Shown: positions 33,301 through 47,000 of the stretch, piece by piece | Numbering within the stretch: position 1 is the stretch's first letter | Layout: each line of letters starts with the position of its first letter | Assembly: GCA_029204225.1 (NCBI GenBank) | Contig: CM055101.1 | Location: 4,301,343-4,360,794 of the forward strand | Length of the DNA stretch: 59,452 bases | Source of the DNA: Diphasiastrum complanatum | Taxonomy: Eukaryota > Streptophyta > Lycopodiopsida > Lycopodiales > Lycopodiaceae | Direction: 5' to 3' | The notes under the pieces: model-generated | The model's input: the letters and a program-made list of their open reading frames with translations, nothing else | The model's database searches: none | Told to the model about the DNA's origin: nothing | Program-made: the position numbers and the translations under genes

Positions 33301-36300
33301 GTTGCCTCTGCTACAACATATCAAGTCAACTCACCTCTTTTCTCCTTACAGTCGCTCTTCCTTCTGAATTCAGAAGTATGCAGAATCGCGACTACCCACA
33401 CGAGTAAGAGAGAGTTATTTCTAGCAGAAACAAAGAAAGATCGCGCCATGCAGCTAGTTTCAACTAGAAACTCTCCACCGAGAACCCATCGCTTCTTCAC
33501 TAGGTGAACAGACAGAAAGGTGCACCCCTCTGATCGCCATCAGTGAGTTGCTTCAACTGATCCTTTGCAGAATCAATGACAAGAAGGATCCATCAGGTTT
33601 ACAGCTGTTTCAACCAGGAATCTGATCTATCCAAGCAACTCTGGCAGCCAATAGCTCAACTAATCAAGGCAATCACGGGTTTCCTTAATGCCCTCACTCA
33701 GAACAGCTTATGCTATGAAAAAGCGTCCAATAGCCGCTCATCTCATCTACCAGTCAGGGTGTTCAACACCACCTATTTTCAATCATCTTTCCAGCACCCA
33801 GAAAAGGTGATAAACACACCTTTAAACTGTTGATATTATTGCAGGAACTCTAGTTCAGATACCCAGAATTGACTCTCATTCATGCATTAATCCCAGAAGG
33901 AAATGATTGAACAAATATGGCAGAAGATTAGCAACTGAAACAGGGTTCTACTGCATGCAATCCTTAATCCAAACCCTTATCTGTTTTTCTAGAAGAACGG
34001 CAATTTCCAAATCCATTCCATGTTTTCTGTTTTTCAGTTTGCATAAATTACAAGAGGATTAGTTTTACAAAACCAAAAATCCTCACATGCAACCAAAAAA
34101 ATTCAAGATTTCCCGTAACAATCAGTTTATTTATGCAGGATAAATCGATTCCTCATCAATCCATCAACAAACATCCTGCTACTAAATCTGAATCCCGAAC
34201 TGTCCAAAACATTATGGATTCATGCAATTTATTCATCCAAAAAAAACAGATTTGAACAAGGAAGTGGATCTACTCATGCAGATCATTCTACTTCAAATGG
34301 AAATTTTCAAGGCTTCAAAAAATAAGAATGAATTCCACACTAATTCATAGCATCTTTAACAAAATCAAACAAGGAGAAGAGCACTCTACCACCAAGTTTG
34401 AAAAGCAGGCTTCCAACAAAAATTAGTGAATCCAAACCCAATTTCCCTTGAAAAAACAGCACACCAGGATGTGAATCCAAGTGCGTTCCAATTCCGATTT
34501 GATGTAGAACTTCTTTCCATCCCATCCAAAAACCGCATCTTAGCCGAGCTCTAATACCAATGTAAAGACCACTAGGGACAATCCCCTAAGATGAGGATAG
34601 GAAAACACAAGAGAGACTGTGGAGCAAAACCACCCAACCAAACCTAGATCCCTCCTGGAGAATCTTCCTGGATCTAGCCCCCATGCCATGCCAATGTGAC
34701 AGCAAGAGGAGAAGAGCTCATCAGGTAACCTAGACCAAGTCGTCGACGGAATAATCATTACCTCAATATATAGAGAGTAGGATCCTATGCATGAGCACAT
34801 GCAATTCCCATGCAGGTCAACTATAAATAGGTCACAACTCTTCATGCATACCTCTTGCCTATATCAGTCACACGTACATGCACCACTCCATATGTCTCAA
34901 TTAGAGTGTCTGGGTCCTCTCAAGGTCATTAGTCACCAACAGGCCTCGATGTGGAATTAAATCTAGGCGTGACCAATAATCTCGAACACTGGAGGGCCGG
35001 TCTACCATATTAGGACTATTCCAGGTCCTTAACCGAATATGGCCATAACAACAGTAGACAATACCCATAATGTCCTTAGGGTGTTTCCACATAGGAGGGA
35101 GTTGGAGAGGGCACGAGTACTCTCCTCTCGTTGGCTGTGCAATGGCCCTCCCCCTTTTCACACAAGTTGGGACTTACCCCTGGCTGGCCTCCTAGGTGGA
35201 AAAATTATACCAACATTGGGTAAGTGCCTTGCCTAAGTCCCCCAACTTGTTGACTCACCCCAGGGGTAAATGGTAGGACCACGGTCCCTAATCCAATGAG
35301 ATTCCTTTCCAGCTTATGCAAATTTGGATTGAGGCTACTTGATGTTGCCTCCATCAAGTGGTTGTGTGACACCTTCAACTCCTACTAACATGGAGGGCTG
35401 TTGTGGGAGGTAAGTCCATTTTTTTTATTGGAATTGGTCTCCTTGTGTGTGTGATAACACTCATAGTATCAATTTACTTGAAATCAAATTTGTATGTCAT
35501 AAAGTTCTAGAACTTATGACAAGCTACAACATGACAAATGCTTAAGTCCTATTCTTTTTCAAAACAATATATGGCAAAGACAAGTAGCTCTTTCCAATTC
35601 ATGTAGCATAATGTTTATTATATTAAAGTATTAAATTACTCAACACCACTATCATATTAAAAAAAAATCCTCTTTATTCTATCAAGAGATCTTCACCTTG
35701 CAATAGCCCTAAAGTAGTGAGATCTTTTTGAAAGCTTGCAATGTGATACTTAGATGTGCACATTAACTCAAAGACAATCAAAGATCAACCTTGGTGATAC
35801 GTGCTGCCATTTCCATGATAGATCTGCCAGTTTTAGTGCTACCTGTGAAGGCTACCTACAAGCACATGGCTTCAGTCAATTCATCTAGACTTGCACCAAA
35901 AGATAACAAATTTATACCTAACTTCATTCATGCATCCAACTTCTAGAAGTTCAAAATTACGCCTCACATGCATTTTGAATAATAAAGCAAACAACTTGAC
36001 AATGTTAAAATAAATACTCATTATATTCTTCATGGTTCTATTATACAAGTGAAAGAAGTTACGGAACACCATTACAACAACAACCAAGCTCGTCCATATT
36101 TGTTTCATTTTTGGTGTTTCATATTTGTGCTAATTCTTCTAATCTAATTCATTAGCCTAAAGTTCGCCTGGACTACGATTAACTATTCCTATGATAGAAT
36201 TTATCATTTGAATATTGATTGCAAAAAAAGTACTCTCAAAGAATAAATAAAATTGCCTTAGTCGATTGAGAAAAATAGCCTTCTAATTTGAATAAGTATC

Positions 36301-39300
36301 TATACTTCAACAAGGGATTGTTCTCTCTCTACTAACCACAAAAACTAGAGAAAATTTTGAGACTATGCATCCTTATAGTCCTATACCATTCCCATTTCAA
36401 GACTCTTCTATAATTTCTAGCAAACGCTGCTCTACGATGTTGAGGTAGTTACAAACTCAATACAAATGCTACTTGGGAACGTTTAAACTGCAAGGAAGCA
36501 ACAACACTATTATTCAAAAGGCAAACGCTCCACTAAAGAACAAACATGATCTTCAAGTCTTTCAAAGAGGATCCCTAGATATCGAAGCCTTAAACCAGTT
36601 ACCACTCTTATGTTAGGTTCAGTATCTCAAATGAGTGCTTTGAATAAATTGTAGCAAATTGTGTTTCTATTTTATGATGGAAAACTTGATCTATCTTTAC
36701 ATGTTGCAATAAGGCCAACTAGTAAGACATTATTTTCACATTTGCATAGTCTTGAAGAGACAAATGTATTATGATGAAAAATTTGTAGCTCTGAATCATG
36801 GCAAGTTAGCAGTAGAGAATGATACGTTATGCCCAACAGAAAAATTGTTCAAGATGCTACTAATTTTTTGATAATTTTTGGCGGTGGTACGATGGATTCT
36901 GGCTTTTTGTGCTGCTTGTTGAATACAATGTAAGAACTCATAAACTAATTCAACCTTTAAATCATTTTGAAGCCAGACTAGAATTTCTTGGCTTTTGAGG
37001 AAGCTGGCCATACACCTAAAAGAATGATGTAATGTAGATACGTTTAGAGAAACCTTATATGCAAACTCTGCTAGTGGTAATAAGCATCTTGATTGGTTCT
37101 ACTCGTATTGCAGAGAATGGTTGTAGCATGTCTTCCAAGATATCACTAGCTTGTTCAAAATGGCCACCTATTTTTGAATGAGACGCAAGAGACAATATCA
37201 ACTTGATGCCTAGGATGCCAAACAATGTCTTTGAAAATAGCGTAGATTCGCGATTAACATCCTAGGTAGTGCATGATGTCAAGCGATTGTTTTCAAATAA
37301 ATGTATACCAATTTTAGCAATTAGTTTCAAAGTCTTTCTCAATAAATGTGTTATTTTTCTTGATTTAGTCACAAACACTAGAATTTTTGAACATCCCTTT
37401 CCTGTATATGGAAGATCAACAGAACCATACTAATGTGGTCTAAGTGCTATTGACTACTAATTGATGAATAATGGTTGGAGAGCACTCACAGATTTTACAT
37501 TGCTTTTCTTCACTTGTTTACAACGAGTGCAGCTTCATAATACATATGTACACTTCCAAATCCTTTATTATGTGCAACTAGCATATACTTGGAGTCCATT
37601 GTTGCACGTAGTTAAGAACATATCTAAATCTAAAAATTTAGCATGAAAGATAGCAAGTAACATCCGTAAAAGCGGCAAAATAATCATTTACGAGCATTCT
37701 CCAACAAAAAAGACTAATGAAATAAATGGTTGTTGATAGCTCAGGCAGATCTCTAAAAAAAGATCTCCAATACAAAGATGGAACTCCCCCACAAAGAGCT
37801 CAAGACTCCAAATGCATGATTGAATAATGAATACCTGTAGTGGCTACTTATACTAAGTAATAGCTACCTCCCTTCAATTTAACTTGGAGACAAATATGAA
37901 AATTCAAATATTAGGGCCCAAATTAGGAACAAAAATCCATATCACCAAGTTTACCAAAAGAACTTATGCTAAAGATCCACTAGAAAAATGGAAAACCGCC
38001 CATTGTGGAAGCAAAAAAGTAAAATCTAGCACTCCCACCAAGGAAGGAAAGTGCTTTGATACCAACTTAAGAACGTATCTACATACTGTCATGAGTTTTT
38101 CCATGTTAGATCTTTATCCATGAAGTCATCCTTACAATTTGAGGGTTATCTATTTTGCTATTCACATTGAGTTGCAACCATCGCAATAGCAACAAGAGAA
38201 AAGATGGGGATGAGCCAAGTTTCAACGATGAAGATGGCCTAGAGGAGTAGGAGCCATACCAAAAAGAAGACAAACGGCGAGAAGGGCCATATATTCTACC
38301 AATGTTCCCCAAAAGGCAAAGGCAAGAAAAAGAAGGTAATTGGTCAAGCGATCGAAAATCCCAACGGACAAGATCTCTTGAAGACTTAGGGGAAGTCTAC
38401 GCCTTTTCTTTTCTTTTTTGGCTCTTCCATAATCTCACTTCAAAAACGTTAGCTAAAGAGATTGGAGTAGGTCGTCATCCTCACATGATTCCTACAAAAG
38501 CTCAAGGACCTTTTGCTAATAGAAATGCTTTTATCTATCCTCTTGTTGGCAAGCTCAAGATGCAGGTTGGAGAATCTTTGGAACAAGTGAATTCACGATG
38601 GTACCTCTCCAAGGCGTAGATGCTATTCTCAAAATGCCTTGGCATGGCTATCATAACCCTATGTTCAACTACACAAAGAAAATCATTTTTTGGGAATAAT
38701 ACAAGAAATCAATGGTGGTGCATGTAGGAGTTTCAAGGGAGACTATATTTTCTTAATAGTCATACCCCAATGGCAATACGTTTTAAAGCACGCAATTGTT
38801 CTTATTTATTTTTTCTTGAAGAGGATATGGATGTTAAAGATTCTCAAAAAGTTTCTACGATTAAAGTTTCTTTCTCCATGAGTCCATACTAATCTTGTTT
38901 TTGTGATAAATTGCCATGGATGTTATAGATGCTCAATATGCTTCTTCAATATAGTTTCCTTCCCATAATTCATCTTGATTTTGTGATGGATTGCCAAATG
39001 ATTTAACGTTATTAAGATTAGATCATAAGATTGATATTGCTTCAAGAAGCATAATTTCTTATAAGCCCTCATATCCAAATAGCTATCACAATAACATGAG
39101 ATTGAGAAACCAATTGAGGGCTTGTTAGAACCTTTCTAAGGAAGGAAGCTCTATTGATAGCAAAAATTTGGACTAGGCTATCATGACCACTTCCAAATCC
39201 ATTGAGAAGGATTTAAACAAGTTTCCCCTCGATTTCTCCTCCATTGTCCTAAATCAACAATTTCATGAGGCCAATTGGTTGTCTTTAAATTGAATTTTCC

Positions 39301-41036
39301 TCTTGTAGTTGCAAGTAATCTGCCATTGATACACCCCTAGATCTTCTCATCTTTGTGATCTAATCCACCATAGCAACTGACAACATCCTAGTTAGCAAAT
39401 TTTTCTTGAAATTCTCCCTCCTAGCACTAGATCATAATCCTTCACACTCAAAACTGATTTTGTTTGAGTCTCAATTTGACTTCTTTGACTGTTGCAAGTG
39501 TCTTTGTATCACTAGTTTAATTGGTTCTAGTTTCTATGATCCTTCCAGATTGAGTTGCCATTCTCCCCATACTAGTACAACACCTCGTAAGTGATGAAGC
39601 CCAATCTCTCATTAGCATGAGCATGTTTAAAGTAGTCGCTAATAAATCCCACGGTCATCATCCAAGCTACATGCAATCCAAGATGCAAAAACTTCAAAAA
39701 AAAAAACCGCTGCCCTAGTGGGATTTCCCATAACACAAAGTGGAATTATGGTAAGCTTCAAAGACCAAGAGTCCTTTTGAAAGTGTTGATACTCGCCAAA
39801 TAAGAGCGGCAGAGTATCCACAAAAATGGCTCCATATCGTGGCCCCAACAATACTAAGGTTCCAATACTAGAGCGAAAGGATAAGTAAGGAAAGAAATTT
39901 AGCTCAATAATTCAAAATAATATGGTTTGCGATTTTGATGGAAAGACAAGCAAAGATAGAGCAGTAGAAAAAAGGAAGCCAATAAGCCCTTGGGGATGAA
40001 ATATATTTCCAAATTACAAAGTGCATAAACAAGGAACAAGCAACAAAGGAAGAAGGAGAAAGAAAAAAAAAGATAGGAGCAAAGTCACAGTTTGCCGAAT
40101 GCCGACAATATCTTCAAAAACTTGCTAAATTGCACTAATGCATGCAAAATGTTGAGTTTCAAAGTCACAGTTTGCCGAATGCCAACAATATCTTCTTTCT
40201 AGCACTATCAACTCACAACATTCCAACAAGAACAATTTATTTGTGTGAATGAAGAACTTAGATAAGTTGATTGTGCTCTCATCCAAAATGTTCTCCCAAA
40301 CTGCTCGAGGCCCAAAATAGCACTTTAATGCAACTATGCTCAGAAAAACTAGAACTTCAAAATCAAGTGATTTCAAACATCAAGGTGAGTCACACTTTTG
40401 CCAATGGCTTGTTTCCATGCATTTAGCTGAAAGAAAGTGATATCTTTTCAAAAACCACATTATCTACAATAAAGACACCATCAAGATTTTAAGGATAAAT
40501 TATCCACACGAGACAATATAGGTTCCCCATCTTAAAGCTTTGTAGAGTGTGGCAAATGACTACGGAGTTAAGAGGAAATAGCAACTAATCTCGTAGGAGT
40601 CAGGACCTTTTTGAAACACATGCACATGGAATATATACGAATTATACACACACACACACACAAGCATTTATAGATATGTGTGTGTGTGTGTGTGTGTGTT
40701 TTTGTATATATTACATGTGCATGTGTTTCAAAAGGGTCTTGACTTTTAAGAGATTAGTTGCTATTTCTAACTTGTTAGTCATTTGCTAGTAGACCAACCA
40801 CAATCTACAAAGCTTTAAGATGGGAAATCCATTGTCTCTTGTATGGATAATTTATCCTTGATGGTGTCTTTATTGTAGATAATGTCATTATTGAAAATAT
40901 ATCACTCTCTTTCTAGCTAAATGCATGACTGATGAGTTAAGAGGAAATAGCAACTAATCTCTTAAAAGTTAAGACCCTTTTAGAATGCACATGGAACATA
41001 TACAAAAATATACACACACACAAGCACTTATGGATA

Positions 41037-41076
<40 letters not shown>

Positions 41077-44000
41077 CCACATGCAGCACTTGGAAACTTT
41101 TATTGCAGCAAAAAGGAGGGAGCAGAAGCAGGGGAGACAAAAAGCAGAGCATGGCTATGGAATGAATTTCCTGGTAGTTAGAAAATTCTGCTGAAAATAG
41201 CATTGTGTTTCAGTGCAGATACTGTCAAGCTTCATTTCGAACGGCAAAACTAAGAACTCAAATAGAAGAGACTAGTAAGAGTCTCATTATAATGTACTTT
41301 TCTTTTTAGTTTCCAAATTCAGGTTATTTTGAATGGGGATATAATGCTGAGCATGAGTTATTCTCTCCAAAAAGTTTCACCTATAGTTATGAACCCTACC
41401 ATACCCAGCAATAGCAAGTAGATGAACCAGATAACGAATACAAATGTATACCTTGTCCACATCTTCATGTGCAGCTAGAGGTGCTCCTGCTGCTGGTCCA
41501 AAACCAGTGATGACATTGAAGATTCCAGGAGGTATACCAACTTCCTGTATTATAGATGCCAATTCCAGACAGGTCCTGCACAAGGAGGATAAGAAATATT
41601 TCAGATCATACTACCATGATCCATCAAACATTTGATCTGTAGGAAATCAAAGTGCCAAGATCCTTCTAACATTCAATCTCCATATACAAGAAGAAGAAGA
41701 AGAGGGAGAGGGTAAGGCGCCCTCAAGGAGAGAGAAAGTAGTAGAAATGCTTGAAAGGGAATGAATTACAAATGAACATTGGGTACATATAAATAGGCCT
41801 TCCAAGGGCCTAGACTCTTCCAAACCCTAAGTTCTAGAACCTTCCAAGACCCACTACTAATTATAGGGCACCCCCAAAAGTCAAGATAGGGTCCCTGAAC
41901 ATAATTAGACTTTACTTGGACCCACGAATTACTACTGGACCAAAATTGGGTCCAACTCAACTAAAACTGACTTAACATGGTCTAAATAATAAACCTAACC
42001 CATGGTTACACAAGTCTTGACCTTTTGGGTGAAAGTAACCTATGGGAAACTAACATTATCATTTATTATTTCTAACATGATCAGCATCAGTGTTGTACAT
42101 AGTTTTCCGCTAAGTCACTAACTCACACTGAGGCAAGCTCGGAAGGCTTCAAAATTACTGCGCATCCAGCAGCCAGAGCTGGTGCAACTTTCCATGTAGC
42201 CATTAAGAGAGGATAGTTCCTGCAGCAAAAAGGATCAGTCGACAACTAAAATCAGCAGTACTAGTCAAATGGAGTTATGAAACTAAAAAGAGCAAAGTTT
42301 AATAAACAGCAATTTGAAGCATTTTCTTCCAACCAAAAGCAATGTTCTTGCTTTGTCTTTGTCCATTCACTTATAATTTACTGGGCACTTCAGGGCCAAT
42401 TGTTTCTTGAAATCTTTTTGATGCATTTGAAGTCCTGAAATAACCTATAATTACATTCGAATTTCGGTCCAATTTGAGTCACTTGATTGAAAAAAGAGGG
42501 GTCCCACGTATGGGTGCAGAATTCCTGAGCATATATTCTTAGATTGCTCATTGAGAAAGGTTTCTAGATCCTTAAAAGGATGACAGAACTATAAGCTTCT
42601 ACAATAGGGCATGGAGACTCTAGGAAAGTATAACTAGTCTGCTCAATTAGTCAGCCTCAAGTCTTGAGTTTGTTACTTTAAAGGAGAACCTAGATTTCTT
42701 TGTAGGAAGCAACACATTATCGTTTGTATTCTGGTCCTTGTTGGAGAACGATTATAGTTCAATATCTCCTACACCCTTATATTGTTATCTCATGCATTTG
42801 TTCATAGCTTTTGTCCCATAGTTTCTGGAAAGCATACCTGCACTGTCATCTACCAAAGTTTTTCAAAGTACCATGGTGCTTAAATCGCAACCGAGAAGTA
42901 TGTTTCCTCCAAAACAAGCAGGTTTTAGAATGACTCATACCAAATGAGCTTTTTCAAAGTACCATGATGCTTAAATCGCAACCGAGAAGTATGTTTCCTC
43001 CAAAACAAGCAGATTTTAGTATGACTCATACCAAATGAGCATATGCTTGGACATGCATGACTAAAGAGAAGTTTTAACTTAAAAATCAAGAGAAATATTT
43101 ACGGAGGTATTGGGATACACGTGCCCATACTTCTTAATAACGCATGCAATCTGAAACATGGAACTTAAGATATGCATATTGGGCCCATGAAAATAGGATA
43201 GATGGCCCACCATGGTGTGATCAACGCCACAACTCCAATCGGCTCTTTTAAAATATTACTCTTGTAATTCTGCAGCGGAAGTTCCACTGGAGCATATTGT
43301 ATCTCATCTAACTTCTCTGCCAAGCCAGCATAGTACTCAAAACATGCTGCTACATCCTCCTGTGTGTGTATCAAAGGAAATCAAAGGTCATGGAAATTTC
43401 TAGACATTCCTTGGCAAAAGCTTGACGAATGATTGTAAACATAGACAATCTTCAGCTGTGAAAATGAAAACCCTAAGTTACAACAGGTAATTAAGGCAAA
43501 ATGGAGTGGTCAAAACAAGAAGTTGTTAATGGTGATTAGATTACGACCACAAAAGAAACAAGAGTAAAAACAGTTACTAAACACCATTTTGCATCCAAAT
43601 GAAGTTACTCTATATGCATTTCTTGCTGATTCCCAGTCATATCTTACCATATCCCACACGGCTTCATCAATTGGCTTCCCACAATCTAAAGTCTCAAGTT
43701 CTGCAAGCCACAACTTTCTCTCTGTAACCTGTAAAGTAAAATCGAAGGACTTAGAACTTATGAAAAAGCTTCTCTTTGAGGTCTTGAAGTCAATAATGTG
43801 CAAGATTTAAAAATAAGCTTTTAACTTAAACAGCTGAGCTCAGGCTTTTGAAGGACATATAGTACACCTTCCTTACTGACCTTATCAGCAATAGCCCGTA
43901 AATACTTCCCTCGAGCTTCTCCTGTTGCCCTTGACCAATGCTGTCCTTTGTTGTGTAGAAATGCCTTCTTAGCAGCCTTTACAGCATCATTTACATCTTC

Positions 44001-47000
44001 ACTCGTTGCACCCGGAATTTCACCTTCCAAAAAAAAAATTTACTCAAGTCACGTTAAGCATAGGTTCATTGAAGTTTTCATGAATTAATGATAAGCTTGG
44101 TTTTTTATGTTACTTCACTCTTCTTTTCTTGTGCTGAAAAATAATCTAAAAAGCAAGATTCTTTGTGGCCTAGGTAAATGGATAGACTACAAAGCAGCTC
44201 TTAGCTTTGAAGATGTCATTGGATACTTGTAGACGTAAATTGATTCATAAATCGTGTTTAAATTACATATACAATAGGGTTTCTAAATTGAATCTAAAAA
44301 GTCCTTATCTTGGGAGAGAAAACCCCTTCCCCATTGTATGAAAACCCTATTATTTATTTTGCTTCCAATGTCAAATTTTTAATCTATGTGGGACTTTGGA
44401 TTACTCTCATCAAATAACCTAAAACATGCCAAGTCTTGTTTATGCATAGTTTTTTCTTGGAGACGTTCATATACGCTCCCACGGTTTTCACATACTTGAC
44501 ATGTACTTCATTTGGTCTTATATGCCTTTTGGCATGGAAAAAACATTAATAAAGCTTTCTTTCTTTCTTTCTCTCTCTCTCTCCCTCCATCCATGGCTGC
44601 TCGCTAGCGCCCTCTCTCCACGCTCCACCCTCTCCATGGCCAAGAAAAAGGGGAGCCCTCGCTCCCCTCCATCACACTTCCCTTCGCTGCCTGATCCCAC
44701 CCCCCTTGTTGCCTGCTCCTAACTCTCCCACCCCCTCGCTGCCTGCTCTCACCCCCTCGCTGTCTGCTGCCTCTCCTCCCTCGCTGGCCCTTCCCACCCC
44801 CTCGCTGTTTGCTACCTCTCCCACCCCTTCGCTGGCCCTTCCCACCCCCTCACTCCCAACTCAGATCCCTCCCACCCCCTCGTTGCCTGCTCCCACCCCC
44901 TTGCTGGCTCCCTCTCTCTCTTCCACCTCCTCGCTGCCCTCTTTTCTGCCTGCTGACAAAAGATCAAGAAATAATGAATGTAGTGATCTCATGTGTTGTC
45001 TAAAGAAGAAGATCAACCCAGTCTACTATGCCTATTATCTTAACAAGTCTAGGCAATGATGAGTGCACCATGTGAAAGAAATATTAGAATATTGCGTTGC
45101 AATTTGTTTCAACTCAATCGGATGTGTCTTGTGGAAGTTATATCCATTTGAATAGAGGTGGGCAGGGCACCCAACCTGGTTGGACACATCAATTTTGACT
45201 TATAACTAGCTTGTTTGATAAAAAGACTCATGTTTTTGCTTGCCAATCTTGACTAGGTGAGATCTAGATGTGATTTTGAGTTCAAAGCCATAGTTTCATG
45301 CAAATCAAGTAGATCTAACCTACACTCACATGGATATCCATGACACCTTGAAAAACATTTTGAGGCACAACCTCTCGAATGACTTTCTTCAAGTTCTGAT
45401 AGATATATTCTCTTGGTTTTGCTAAGCTGCTAGCATCCACGCTACATACTACAAATATGTACATACCCGTAGTAGTCCGGAAATTAATCAGAGATTATCA
45501 AACCGGCACATTTCTCCCAAACGACATGTACCTCTTGCATGCTTTCTCTTTCAATTCTATGACTTTTAGGGACAAACAGTTATGTTGTCAAGCAACACCT
45601 CATATGCATCATGAGAACAAGTTAACATGAACTAGAGATTGAGACAAACGTGCTTCCAACTTGGCCCAACCTCGCCTCAACTAAAATCATTTTTTACAAA
45701 GTATCTACTCTTGAGGGAGTGGGTGCATATTTCCAAATTAGGTCACGGGGTGTTGTATTGCAGGTATGAAGGTACCAAATCAAACGAAGACCGAAGACCT
45801 ACTAAAAGCTGGATCACAAAGAACCAGGTTAACATCACCCATCAGTGGGTGCTGATCCCGAAGCTCTAGCTACATGCACTTATGGTGTACCAGCAACGAA
45901 GATCACTTTTTAAACCGGAGATTCTGCCGTGTTGTCGTGGGCCATGAATGCCGAAAAAGTCAACTTCAGGGAAAGAGCCGTCAAAGAAAAAATTTAGCAG
46001 GCAAAAACGAGACCGTGAAAATGGGCAATCCTAACAGCAAAAATTGGACCGTTTTCGGAAAATAAGCAAAATACGCAAATCAAGTTGGTAACCCCAAAAA
46101 ACCAAAAGCCAAAAGCCGGGCCGTACATGCTACAAGGAAAATTAAAGAGAAATCAAACGAGGACCAAGGAAAATGGAGGGCACCTAACAAGGGATAGAGG
46201 TTGACAGAAGTCTTCACCCACTTTTTGGATAATAAATGCAAGAAGACCTTAGAGGCTAGAAAAGCTTGAGAGATATCTCCTCTAGCTTTTGAAAAAAATG
46301 GCATCTTGGCTAGTTTTGGAGGTATCCAATAAAGGGCTTTAAATGGCACCAACCCCTACACCCTCATGGAGGCCACTTGATGTACTTACCAATGGGGGGT
46401 GGACAAATGGACAAAAGGGCTTGAAGGGCATGAAAATTAGAAAGGCTTCAGTAAAAATACAGACATTCAAATCTGGATTTCCTACTGCTCGAATCTTGAG
46501 TAAAACTGCAAACATTCGAATTGATCTCTACAACTCGAATTGTGAGTAACATTGCAGACCTCCCAATCCTGCTAGGATTTGACAAGCTCATTGGCTTTGA
46601 CATGAAGGGTTTGGAGTCGAATTAAAATGCCAACACTCCCCCTTAATTTAACTATAAACATTTCTGAAAATTTAACATCTTCATAAACTTCAAATGCTCA
46701 TCCCTTGGCAGAGCCTTGGTGAAAATATCTACAGTCTGATTTTTGGTTCCACAATTAACTAGCTCAATCACCTTGTCATGAACCTTTTCCTTGACAAAGT
46801 CAAAATGAATCTATATATACTTTGTCCTAGAATGATATTTAGGATTCAAAGATAGATTTATGCAACTTAAATTGTCACAGAACACAACAGCAGATAGAGG
46901 CTGAAAAATATCCAAGTCATTGAGTAGAAGTGTGATCCAAATTGCCTCCTTAGTGACTTGGGCGGTAGCAACATATTCGACTTCTATTGTAGACAGTGTG

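Larger units (their letters stand above)
32463..35050 (-). mobile_element. Structurally complete non-autonomous LTR retrotransposon in intron 7
   Basis: Two LTRs (32463-33023 and 34561-35050) flank about 1.5 kb and the whole is bounded by the 5-bp duplication ACAGT. On the minus strand a PBS (TTGGTATTAGAGC, 34548-34560) follows the upper LTR and a polypurine tract (AAGGGAGGAAGAA) precedes the lower LTR, so the element is read on the minus strand. The LTRs show about 14 differences over roughly 480 aligned positions by eye, mostly transitions. The interior has no gag or pol, so it must have depended on an autonomous partner. The LTR family is shared with gypsy A and B in this window. Confidence 0.9.

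Noticed and set aside
40985-41203. Frames with long CVCV or THTH runs
   Set aside because: They are translations of the (GT)n/(CA)n tracts.
44706-45059. Pro/Ser-rich 117-codon frame as a cell-wall type protein
   Set aside because: It is the translation of a C-rich minisatellite inside ALDH10 intron 1, with no signal peptide.
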